Positions 31,302 through 41,322 of a stretch of 64,000 nucleotides of DNA are shown here, one piece after another. The stretch is from Ascoidea asiatica (taxonomy: Eukaryota; Ascomycota; Saccharomycetes; Ascoideales; Ascoideaceae), in contig BCKQ01000005.1 in the NCBI GenBank assembly GCA_001600695.1, positions 756,593 to 820,592 of the forward strand, given 5' to 3'. Positions within the stretch are counted from its first letter, which is position 1, and the number at the start of each line of letters is the position of its first letter. Under the pieces are notes generated by a model. That model searched no databases. It was given only the letters and a program-made list of their open reading frames with translations, and was not told the DNA's origin. The position numbers and the translations under genes were made by a program.

Positions 31302-32973
31302 TCATAATGAATTATATAAAAAATCAAAGATGTAGTTATCACCTTTGAAATAATCTAAGAATCCAAAAAATCCCCAAAATTGATTTTCTTTAACTTCATC
31401 ATCATAAATTTTATCATATATAAATTTTTTTTTGAATTCTTCCATTTTTTCATCATATTTTTCGTAATCTATAGCTTTATAACCAAAACTTTCTAATTTT
31501 GAATTATATCCATCATAAACTGGATTTTCTAAAAGTAATCCTAATGCTGGTGCTTTTGGAATATTAATTTTTTTAGAACTAAAAGCTTCTGTAATTCTTT
31601 CTAGTGGACATCCAGTTCTGACAACTAATGCAACCATTGCAATCATTTTTCTTATTTGATGTAACATAAATGATTGTCCATGAATTTTAATTGAAACCCA
31701 TTCTGTATCTTTAATAACAAAAGGTTCTGAAACTTTTAATGATTTCATAAATCTATTTGATGAAGCTTCTTTAAAATCTTTACCTAATGTGAAATTATGA
31801 AAATTATGATGACCTTCAAATTTTAAAACTGCATCTCTAACTAATTGTAATTTTTCTTTAGAAATTCTAAATCCACGACGTGAATTATTTTCAATATTTT
31901 TAAATTTTTTTAATAATATATAATTTGGATCATTTTCATCAAATTTATCTTCTTTGAAATTTAATTGTGCATTTTCAATATCTTCTTGTTTAATTCCATT
32001 ATCTTCTAATTCTTTAATAGTTTTAACCCAAAATTCATCTCCTTCAATATCTTTTCTTTTAATTCCTGGATTTTTTAAATCTGCTTCAATTATTTTTTTA
32101 CCAAGTATTGAAGTTGATTTTGGTGGTAAAAATGAAAATGTTGGAATTAAATATTCATAAATTCTTGATGAACACATTTTTCTACAATCAAATTTTTTAT
32201 TAACTCTTTCAATACCCCAAATTCTAATTTGTTCAGGTAATTCTTTATTTATTTTTTCAATAATATCTGAATCTTCAATAATTAATTTTAATGATATACA
32301 ATTTCCTGCTGCATGAACTCCTTTATCAGTACGTGCAGCTCTTTGAAAATTATTTTTTTTTAAATCATCTGAATTATCTTTTGATACAGCTCCTGCTTTA
32401 ACAAATGCTTCAAATAAATCTCCTTCAATTGTTTTTTCTGGTGGATTAAATTGAAGTCCATGATATCCAACTCCACAATATCCGAATAAAACTGCAACTT
32501 TTTTTTTTGGTCTTCTTTCTTCTTTAGGTATAACATTTCCTTGGGCATCTAATACTGGCTTTCTAGGTTCAAAACTATATTAAAAAAATTTAAAAAAAAT
32601 ATATGGAAAAGGATAAATTATAAGTTAGTTTCTATACAATTTTTTTTTTTTTTTTTTCATTTCAGTTTGTTTTTCCTTTTATTCATAATCTTTGAATTAA
32701 TCAAACTTACATTATTTTTGGTTTTCCGGTATTATCTCTACCCTTTTTCTTTGGAGGCTCGCCATTATTATGTTCATTTTTTATTCTTGGATTTTTTCTA
32801 TTTTCATCAGAATTAACAGACTCTATTGATGTATTTTTTACCAAAGATTTCAAATTTTCTTTATTTTCTAATTTTTCTTCAATATCGACATGAGACTCGT
32901 TGGGATTTATGATAACTTGGATATTATCCCCATCTTCAATTGGAATATTATCCTCTTTTTCTTCTTCTTTCAT
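31302..32973 (-). CDS. PUS1: tRNA/snRNA pseudouridine synthase PUS1, spliced
   Basis: 511 aa (S. cerevisiae 544). Nuclear TruA-family enzyme that makes pseudouridine in tRNAs and U2 snRNA. Exon 1 is 32711-32973, a polar acidic N-terminus. The intron is 32575-32710, with donor GTAAGT, branch AACTAAC at plus 32624-32630 and acceptor ATATAG. Exon 2 is 31302-32574 with the catalytic domain. VAVLFGYCGVGYHGLQ comes first. RAARTDKGVHAAGN holds the catalytic Asp. IHGQSFMLHQIRKM and NIPKAPALGLLLENP follow. The reading frame joins exactly at the split ATT codon. It is divergent from NIP7, the same arrangement as in S. cerevisiae. Confidence 0.95.
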
Positions 32974-33301
32974 TTTTGCTACCTTTTCTTGATTCTTGCT
33001 TAACTTGAAATATCAAATCTATCTAATCTCGATATTTTCATTTTTAAAAAATCGAATCTAAAATTTACTAATTTTTCATTTTTCAAATGATTTTAGCGTA
33101 CCGGTAAATAAAAAATACAGTAAAGTTAGGCTTGTCACGTGAATATTTATTTAATTTTTTTTTTTTTTTTGAAAATATTTATATTTCTCCAAATATCTTA
33201 ACTTAAATTTATTGAATTTAATAAAAAAGCTTTAATGATAATTTGAAACTAATTTTTTTATCTTATAAACGCTGATAAATACTTTTTAATTAAAAATAAA
33301 A
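32974..33301. other. Divergent promoter region PUS1/NIP7
   Basis: AT-rich, with GTCACGTGAA (CACGTG at 33136-33141) and a T tract. Shared promoter of two RNA-processing genes. Confidence 0.55.
33136..33141. promoter_or_regulatory. CACGTG E-box between PUS1 and NIP7
   Basis: TCACGTGA core, the Cbf1-type sequence, about midway between the two divergent start codons. Confidence 0.45.
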
Positions 33302-33847
33302 ATGAGACCATTAACAGAAGAAGAAACCAAAGTTGTTTTTGAAAAATTAGCTAATTATATTGGTAGAAATATTTCATTTTTAATTGATAATAAAGAAAAT
33401 CCTCATGTATTTCGATTACAAAAAGATAGAGTATATTATGTTAGTGAAAAAATTGCAAAATTTGCAACAGCAATTTTAAGACAAAATTTAATGTCGTTAG
33501 GTATATGTTTTGGTAAATTTACAAAAACAGGAAAATTTAGACTTCATGTAACATCATTAGAATATCTTTCAAAATATGCAAAATATAAAATTTGGATAAA
33601 ACAAAATGGTGAAATGCCATTTCTTTATGGTAATAATATTTTAAAAGCTCATATTGGTAAAATGTCAGATGATATACCTGAACATGCTGGTGTTGTTATA
33701 TATTCAATGTCAGATGTACCTTTAGGATTTGGAGTAAGTGCCAAATCAACAATTGAATCAAGAAATATCCAACAGACTGGAATAGTGGCATTCAGACAAT
33801 CAGATATAGGTGAGTATCTAAGAGATGAAGACACTTTATTTACATAA
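33302..33847 (+). CDS. NIP7: 60S ribosome assembly factor NIP7
   Basis: 181 aa, the normal length of the family. Nucleolar protein with an N-terminal pre-PUA and a C-terminal PUA RNA-binding domain, needed for 27S pre-rRNA processing. It begins MRPLTEEETKVVFEKLANYIGRN, as in other yeasts. LGICFGKFTKTGKFRLHVTSL and the PUA segment MPFLYGNNILKAHIGKMSDDIPEHAGVV are intact. It may share pre-60S work with DRS1, although they are not adjacent. Confidence 0.98.
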   Translation: MRPLTEEETKVVFEKLANYIGRNISFLIDNKENPHVFRLQKDRVYYVSEKIAKFATAILRQNLMSLGICFGKFTKTGKFRLHVTSLEYLSKYAKYKIWIKQNGEMPFLYGNNILKAHIGKMSDDIPEHAGVVIYSMSDVPLGFGVSAKSTIESRNIQQTGIVAFRQSDIGEYLRDEDTLFT

Positions 33848-34613
33848 TAATATATATATTAATTCAATAAAAGAAGCATTACTCAAATTAAATTTTTGTT
33901 TTTGATCTGAGATCCACAAAAGAGAATTTTTCAAAAATCGACCAATCTTAGGACCAATCCAGGGTTCTGTCCTGAGAACCTGCATTTCTTGCCCCAGTCC
34001 CTGTTTTTATCCGATGCTTTCGAATCTTCACTCGGAAAATTCATCGATTGGGAAAATGTTTTCTTTTGTGAAGGAAACGACGATTTTCACTTGAAGTTGC
34101 AACAAAATCGGTATTTATTATCCGATGCTGTGGATAAAGAGATAAAGTGAAAGTGAAAAATGGAAAATGGAAGTAGGAACATTATTTTCGTACTTGACTT
34201 TACTATTTGCCTTAGTTAAAGATGAAAGATAGTTAGGAAAACAAATAATAACAGTTTGATATCCGAAGTGGATGCATAAATATAAAAACATGATTTCATT
34301 AATAGGAATAAGATTTAATCGATTAAAGTAGTCGATAAATCGAATATCAAATATCGAATATTGAGTATCGAATATTGAGTATCGAATATCCATTATCTTA
34401 AAATTATATTCTTCTTTTTTTTTTCAGTGATATTTTAACTTTTATATATAAGTATGAGATTAATTCTTTGATTCAAATATTCTTTTTCTAATCTTTCTTT
34501 TATTTTAGATCCAAATTTTAAGTATCTTTCAACGGTTTTTTTTTTTGAAATTTTAATATTGACAGTTAAGAAAAAGAAAAAAAAAGAAAATTATAATAAT
34601 AATAGCTATAAAA
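33848..34613. other. Intergenic, NIP7 to aldo-keto reductase
   Basis: A GC-richer patch is at about 33930-34130. A short tandem repeat (CGAATATTGAGTAT type) is at 34340-34391. AT-rich leader follows. Confidence 0.5.
34340..34391 (+). repeat. Degenerate 14-bp tandem repeat (CGAATATTGAGTAT)
   Basis: Two full copies with partial flanking copies in the promoter region of the reductase gene. A related ATATTG word repeats after CEG1. Confidence 0.75.
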
Positions 34614-35558
34614 ATGTCATCATTTAAAGAAAATAAAGGATATTTTACATTAAAAACAAATAATGAATCAACTAATAAAATCTTTGCATTAGGATTTGGA
34701 TGTGGTACAAAATGGATTAAAAGAGTTCCAGAAGCAAATCCACCAGTTAATCCAGCTATTATTGAAAATTTAGTTATTGCATTTAAAAAAGGTTTCAAAC
34801 ATATAGATGGATCAGAATGGTATAAAAGTGATTTTGAATTAGGAGAAGGAATTAGAAAAAGTGGAATACCAAGAGAAGAACTTTGGATTACAAATAAATA
34901 TAATTCTGGAGATTCTTCACATTCTTTTAAATCTTTTGAAAAAAATCCATATGAAGCAATTAAAAGTGCATTAAAAAAAAGTGGACTAGATTATTATAAT
35001 TTATATCTTTTACATTCACCATTTATTGAAAAAGAAATACATGGTTTTACATTAGAAGAAGCTTGGAAATATTTAGAACAAGCTTATAATGAAGGTTTAG
35101 TTAAAAATATTGGAGTTTCAAATTGTGAAATTTATCATTTAGAAAGAGTTTTAAAAGTTGCAAAAATTAAACCAGTTGTTAATCAAATAGAATATAATGC
35201 ATATTTACAAAATCAATCACCTGGTATTATTGATTTTTGTAATAAAAATGAAATTTTAGTTGAAGCATTTTCACCATTAGGATTAATATTATCATTAGAT
35301 GAAACAGATCCATTAATCAAATATTTAAATGAAATTAAATTAAAATATAATAAAAATATAAGTCAAATATTATTAAGATGGGTTATTGATACTGGAGTTT
35401 TACCAATTACAACAACTGGAAAAGAATCAAGAATGGATGAATTATTAGAAATTTTAAAATTTAAATTAGATGATGAAGATATTTTAAAAATCAAAGAAAT
35501 TGGATCTGGAAAATCAATACGTAAATTCTGGAAACCAGAATTTGGTAAATACGATTAA
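34614..35558 (+). CDS. Aldo-keto reductase (YDL124W-like)
   Basis: 314 aa, close to S. cerevisiae YDL124W (312), an NADPH-dependent alpha-keto amide reductase. The catalytic tetrad is visible: D65 and Y70 in HIDGSEWY, K95 in WITNKY, and H134 in LYLLHSPF. The sequence LEEAWKYLEQAYNEGLVKNIGVSN and VEAFSPLG are standard for the family. The C-terminus RKFWKPEFGKYD matches the yeast relative. Physiological substrate unknown; reduction of carbonyls in the cytosol is expected. Confidence 0.92.
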   Translation: MSSFKENKGYFTLKTNNESTNKIFALGFGCGTKWIKRVPEANPPVNPAIIENLVIAFKKGFKHIDGSEWYKSDFELGEGIRKSGIPREELWITNKYNSGDSSHSFKSFEKNPYEAIKSALKKSGLDYYNLYLLHSPFIEKEIHGFTLEEAWKYLEQAYNEGLVKNIGVSNCEIYHLERVLKVAKIKPVVNQIEYNAYLQNQSPGIIDFCNKNEILVEAFSPLGLILSLDETDPLIKYLNEIKLKYNKNISQILLRWVIDTGVLPITTTGKESRMDELLEILKFKLDDEDILKIKEIGSGKSIRKFWKPEFGKYD

Positions 35559-37878
35559 AAATAATTTTAATTATAACTCATTGAATTTTAATTTTGATTT
35601 CTTTTGATAAATAATTAAAAATAAATGTTTTTTTTAGCTGATTATACAACATTATTTTTCTTTTGCTTTCAAAACCCAACGCACGTGACTAAAGACTATT
35701 TGATTTTTGAAATAATTTTAATGCTCATAACCATTTCTGTATTGTTATTCTGACAATAATTTTAAGTATGTTTGCAACGTTGTTGGTAAAATAATTTGAA
35801 GTGTTTCACTTTCAGTTGAATAATGAAGAAAACGTTATTAAAGAACAGGAAATGCGTGAATTAATTATAAAAAACTGAGAAAAAAAAAACAAGGATTCAA
35901 GGCATAATTTATACGTTTAAAGTTACTTTAATTGTTTATGAGGAGGGCAATAATAATTTTGAAAAAAAAACACAATAAAAAAGTAAGATGGAAAGTAATG
36001 TTAAGCAAAAATAGAGATATCTTCATTCTTGAGAATATTATGGCTATGAAGTTAACATGATACATCATCCATCATACAAATATGGTGATATTATCAGTAT
36101 TTTCAGTAATTATCAGTAATTTACTAGAAGTGAAATTCGATTAATATTATGTATCCTTTCTTATTACATTCCAAGCTCTCAAGGCAAATCAATGGTGAAT
36201 TAATAAGATTACCGGGGTGTTACTGTGGAGGAAGCGTGATGATTTCCGACAAATCGCAACAAAATCCAGCAAGCCACAAAATTTTTGGGATTCAGATTTG
36301 TGATAAATAAACACTGAATAACGTAGGATCACTGAATGAAAATGATATTTTAACAAAGATTACATTTATTCTAGACTAATCTTTCATTTTAACACTCCTG
36401 AAAAATAAATCAAAAAAAAAAAAATATTCAAAATTGAGTTATTTACTTTAAAGCATGTAAATTATTAATAGTAAGTAGAGCGATAAACAAGCATTACATT
36501 TTACAAAAAAATACTCCAGAAATGGTAGTGTTCAGTTTTTAGGTATTTTTTTTCTTTCTCCCAATACTTGCCCTGTAAAAACAAAATATATTTGTGATGT
36601 AAAATTGAAACAATTTTAGCTAGAATTACCCAAGCGGAAATAGAAATGGATTAGGAAATCAAAAAAGAATGAGTAAAATAAAAAAACTAGAATGTTCAAC
36701 AATATCTGTTACTTCAACGCATTTCAAGTAGAAAAATTATAAATTCTCATTTCAATGAAACTTCAATAGGGCTTAATTTCAAATTGATATGTGTTTTATG
36801 AATTGCAGTTCCATTTCTTCTCGAGCAATGCTTCTTGATGATTAACGTTAGCTGAACCAACGTTGTCGAGCAAGCGATGGAAAATGACAGGGACTGTGTG
36901 GAGGGTACCTGATGCTTGGCTTTTCTTTAATTCCCAGAAAATTACTGTTTCTGGATACTTTTTTTAAAATTTCTTCTTTTTTCGGACAATTCAAATTACT
37001 CAGGGTTTTAAACGTCCCGGGTAACCTCAGTGAAAAGAATGTTTTAACAATGTCTTTTTCTCAGCGGTGCCACTTTTTGCCTGGTTTTGTGGTTGGGCGC
37101 ATCCCGCAGATCTGGCTCCAGATTCCTGTTTCCCACGGCTGCCCGGGAAACGGAAATACCTTAAAGGTCCTCACCAGATTCCCGAAATAATTTGAGAATC
37201 TTTAAATAAAAAGTCTCAGATTCCCAATTCATTCAGGCTAGAGTATTGAATAGTAGACAGCTATTACACCAGTGATACATAACTAAAACATAACAAATAC
37301 ATATGGTACACCAGTTTTACACAACTATGGAATAATGATGAATGAGGAAAAATAATTCTTTTGAAGAAGGGATCATAAAACGCCTCCAAGAATATGTTTT
37401 TGTCACTTTTTTATGTGTTTTCAGTGTTTTCAGCTTTTTTGGTGTGACCCATTTCTCATTCTGTTCTTTTTAGTCACACATAAATATTCCCTTGAATTAA
37501 TTTATTCAATTGACGAAAAAAAAAAAATATCATGAAAACTAGGAGAAGTCGTTCACTTCATTGAAATCTTAATGTTTACTGTTAATTTTAATTTTTTAAC
37601 TACTATCATACGTACTTTTAGTTTTACTTTTAGTTTAACTTTTTTTAAAACTTTACCAATTACTAATATACGTAATAATAAAAAAAAAATGTATATAAGT
37701 TAACTCATTCCCTCATTTTTTTAATTTATTTTTCGTTTTTTTCTTTATCTTTTACAAATAATAATATATTAATTCTTTAAAATATTTAAATTACTTAAAA
37801 CTTCTCTAATTATATCCAATTCTAATCCTTAGAAATTAATAACTAATAACTAATAATCAATCATAAACTCTTTTAATA
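35559..37878. other. Long intergenic region before the small spliced gene
   Basis: 2.3 kb without a supportable gene. CACGTG is at 35682-35687 and TAGGGCT at 36767-36773. A GC-richer island covers about 36810-37195. An AT-rich leader has TATATAAG at 37692-37699. Open frames inside the island lack family features. Confidence 0.5.
37692..37699 (+). promoter_or_regulatory. TATA box of the small spliced gene
   Basis: TATATAAG about 180 bp before the start codon, with T-rich DNA between, as in strongly expressed yeast genes. Confidence 0.45.
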
Positions 37879-38190
37879 ATGTCTGCTCCTGCTACTACTG
37901 TATGTATAATACCATCCCCTTCTTACAAAAAAAATAAAAACCTTAACCGATTCGAAAATACTAACATTTTCTTTTTCTTCTTTTTCTTTCAGGAAACTCC
38001 AAAACCTGTTGAAGCTCCAGCTGCTCCAGTTGCTGAACCAGTAACAGAAACTCCAGCTAAAGCTGTCGAAGAACCAGCAGCTACTGAAACTGAAACTCCA
38101 AAAACTACTGAAGAAACTCCAAAAAAATTATCTCCATTTAAAAAATGTCTTGCTAAATTAAAGGCTTTAATAGCTAAAGTAGCTAAATAA
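37879..38190 (+). CDS. Small Ala/Pro/Glu/Thr-rich protein, spliced, unrecognised
   Basis: Exon 1 is 37879-37899 (MSAPATT). The intron is 37900-37992: GTATGT donor, perfect TACTAAC at 37959-37965, CAG acceptor. Exon 2 is 37993-38190. The spliced product is 72 aa. An acidic disordered ETPKPVEAPAAP-type region is followed by a basic amphipathic helix, LSPFKKCLAKLKALIAKVAK. The helix suggests membrane or nucleic-acid contact, but this is inference. No signal peptide. The intron is a multiple of three and has no stop, so unspliced RNA would encode 103 aa in frame. The strong TATA box and CCA/GCT codons suggest high expression. I do not recognise the family. Confidence 0.75.
   Translation: MSAPATTVCIIPSPSYKKNKNLNRFENTNIFFFFFFFQETPKPVEAPAAPVAEPVTETPAKAVEEPAATETETPKTTEETPKKLSPFKKCLAKLKALIAKVAK
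37900..37992 (+). other. Stop-free 93-nt intron
   Basis: All three splice signals are canonical, yet the intron keeps the reading frame open. Retained, it would insert 31 residues containing a basic stretch and seven consecutive Phe from its polypyrimidine tract. Confidence 0.8.
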
Positions 38191-39223
38191 GTTTATACTT
38201 CAACTTAAGTATCTTTTGATATGAACATTGAAACAAACTTACTTTAATCTTTTTTTTCTTGATATATTTTATTTTTCTGGTTTTTATATTCTTTAATTAT
38301 TTTATTATTATTTTTTTTTTGGTTTGTTGTTTCTGATAATTTAAATATGCTTTAATTTAACTAATGTTTTTTTCTTTTACTAATTTTACTTTATTTTTTA
38401 AGAACTGTCTTTCAACTATTTTTACTTTTCTATTTTTTAATTTTTTTAATTTTTAGAAAGGTTCATAGTTTTGATGCTGATAATTTTTAAATTATCCTAT
38501 TAATAACTAATATACTTAACCCCCTCTTTTTTCTCTTACCTAATCTTTTAAATAACCTTTTTTCAAATCCATTATAATTTAATATTTATAAATATATATT
38601 TATTTTTTTTTGCTTAATATCTCTAGTTTAATCAATCCCGAGTTTTAAGACAGTTTAATTTATTTATCTATTTAATTTTTAAATCATTTTGGTATTTTAA
38701 TAAATATAATGTTCTATTTAATTTTATTCTATTTCACTTTTACTTTTACTTTTACCTTTATTGAAGTGTTTATTGTAATCGAGGCTATAATATCTATTGG
38801 AATTGTATTAGTTTAACGTTAATAGACGGTACCGTAATAAATAGATAGCCACCATCTAAAAGTTTAAATTATATAATTTTTAAATCTAGAAAGATAAAGG
38901 ATTTTTTTTTTTTCTCTTATCTTCAAGTTTTGATTCAAATTCATTCACTAAAAACTCTTTATTATGTATTAGTTAACAAATTTGATTTACAATTAATGTT
39001 ATTATTGTTATTTTGGTAAATTTGATCATTCAAATTGAATCAAATTTTTATTAATTTAAATTTGTAAGATAACAAGAATAATTTATTTAACTGATTTAAT
39101 GAACTTAAACATTTTCCGAGACAGATACGTAATGTTATTGATATAAAAATGATTTAATATCTCCGATGGTCATTTCTAGCTAAGAGATTAGTGGCATATT
39201 ATAGTGATTTTTAATCTCATGTT

Positions 39224-39250
39224 ATCATCATCATCATCATCATCATCATC
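39224..39250 (+). repeat. ATC trinucleotide repeat, nine copies
   Basis: Perfect microsatellite about 55 bp before the inverted repeat. Confidence 0.95.
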
Positions 39251-39305
39251 TTTTCTTTTATATCTTCGTCTTATCATTTTTTTATTTTGACATTATATTC
39301 GTATC

Positions 39306-39616
39306 TATCCCTTTAATCCCAATTTTTGTGCTTTTTGTCGTAAAGCAATTTTGGGCTTTACGAGCACGTGTAAACCTGTGTAGAAAAAATTGAAATATTT
39401 ATTAAAAATAAGTTATAACATTAATCCCGCATTAAGTAGGGATGTAGTAATACTGTTTACTCAAGTAGTTTACTTTAAAGCACGTGGTCTTTCAAAGATC
39501 CCGTTTAGTTTTTGTAGACAAATTTTAAATACCTACAGTGTTTGGTACTCACGTGCCTCGTTTAGCTGTTAAATTGCTTTACGACAAAAAGCACAAAAAT
39601 TGGGATTAAAGGGATA
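39306..39616. repeat. Perfect 46-bp inverted repeat around a 219-bp spacer
   Basis: The left arm 39306-39351 and right arm 39571-39616 are exact reverse complements by my reading. Each arm starts at its outer end with TATCCCTTTAATCCC. Beyond the perfect part, ACGAG followed by CACGTG recurs at the inner side of both arms. The spacer has three CACGTG sites (39365-39370, 39481-39486, 39550-39555) and no open frame of note. TA at both outer edges and the 311-bp length fit a MITE-type remnant. A cis-element such as a centromere or replication origin is the alternative. Confidence 0.9.
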
Positions 39617-39840
39617 CTTGCACCCTGTCCGGCACTAGAATTTGGCAAGATCCGTCCTAACTTTAACGGCCTCTCAGTCGCCAAGAACAAGGAAATTTTG
39701 GATCCGAGTATCCACGAAGAGCACGGAACAGGCAGACACGATTTGCCACAAAACTGTCTTAGACAAAGCACGTGATTCATATTATTGAAATCCCGGCCGA
39801 GGATTGTCAGACAAATATATTTAAAGGCATGTGACCAGAG

Positions 39841-39869
39841 TCAGGTGATTACCTTCAATCACCGCCTGA
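39841..39869. repeat. Bulged 10-bp hairpin
   Basis: TCAGGTGATT and AATCACCGCCTGA pair as a 10-bp stem with a 3-nt bulge and a 6-nt loop in the CAF40 promoter island. Confidence 0.6.
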
Positions 39870-39898
39870 CCTGGGTTAAGCCCAAATCTAGACCTCAG

Positions 39899-39905
39899 AG
39901 CCCTA
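39899..39905 (-). promoter_or_regulatory. TAGGGCT (Tbf1-like) site upstream of CAF40
   Basis: On the minus strand this reads CTAGGGCTCT, the same 10-mer as at 377-386 in the RPS24 promoter. CCCAAATCTAG at 39881-39891 is also shared with RPS24 (238-248). Confidence 0.35.
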
Positions 39906-40653
39906 GAGTGCTAATAGCCCTGCATAGGGAACTTCTTCTTCTAACAACAGCTACCACTGCTACCGCTGCTACAACTCTTTTCACCACAAGCAAAGTCAGA
40001 TACTTACTGAAATGCACTGTATTTTATTAACTCTCAATTATTATATCGATAATCAAACTATTATATTAAATTGAATCAACTATTATCTAATATTATTTTT
40101 TATATTATCCCACCATTACAATCTGTCAATTAACCTATTTATTTTGATTCATTTGATATAATATCATTATAATACTAATTACTAATAGTTGGTAGTAAAT
40201 GTAAATGTAATCAGAAAACAATAATTTTCATCTTCATATATAAATTTAATTCATTACTTAATATATTCCCCCATAATTCATTTTACTCATTATATTACTT
40301 AATCATTCAATATAATCATTCAATATAATTATTCAATATAATTTTTTCTTTTTGTTTTCAATTGACAAACAAAAAGAAAATAAAATCAATTTTCATTTAT
40401 CGCATATTTTTTTGCTATAAAATATTTGTATAAACTACTAGCTATAAAATTAAAAAAAATCAATAAACTCAATAAAAAAATCTATTCATATTTTCAAAAA
40501 TTCATCTATCTTATTCTTTTCATAATTTTAATTAAATATATTCTAATTTTATTTTCATTTATCCTAAATTATTTTTTTTTTAATTTACAATTTTCAATAT
40601 AATTCTCATTATAATTTTTATCTTCGAATTAATTTCTAAAAATCAATTTCAAA

Positions 40654-40713
40654 ATGTTTAATAACAGATCTGGTCCAACTTTATACAATGATCCTATCAA
40701 TCTTCAACTTTTA

Positions 40714-40774
<61 letters not shown>

Positions 40775-40932
40775 CTTTTGGAACCTCCAATAACTCTTCT
40801 CTTCTTCCTAATCTTTTGAATTCAAACATTTCTACTCCTGCTCAAATTGCTGCAAGTCATTTAAATAAATTTGCCGCCAATTTTACCGCCCAACAACATA
40901 CTAATAACAATAATAATAATAACAACAACAAC

Positions 40933-41027
<95 letters not shown>

Positions 41028-41227
41028 NNNNNNNNNNNNNNNNNNNNNNNNNNNNNNNNNNNNNNNNNNNNNNNNNNNNNNNNNNNNNNNNNNNNNNNNN
41101 NNNNNNNNNNNNNNNNNNNNNNNNNNNNNNNNNNNNNNNNNNNNNNNNNNNNNNNNNNNNNNNNNNNNNNNNNNNNNNNNNNNNNNNNNNNNNNNNNNNN
41201 NNNNNNNNNNNNNNNNNNNNNNNNNNN

Positions 41228-41322
<95 letters not shown>

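Larger units (their letters stand above)
38191..40653. other. Long intergenic region with inverted repeat, before CAF40
   Basis: 2.46 kb without a gene. T-rich DNA comes first, then an ATC repeat (39224-39250). The 46-bp inverted repeat structure is at 39306-39616. A GC-richer island follows to about 40020, with CACGTG at 39769-39774, a bulged hairpin at 39841-39869 and AGCCCTA at 39899-39905. An AT-rich CAF40 leader ends the region. Confidence 0.6.

Noticed and set aside
36505-36575. Possible last exon on the minus strand after a TTTTTACAG acceptor
   Set aside because: Only about 23 codons and no convincing upstream exon or donor could be joined.
36912-37190. Plus-strand open frame of 92 codons
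   Set aside because: Lies in a GC-richer promoter island, with no recognisable family and no promoter or leader of its own.
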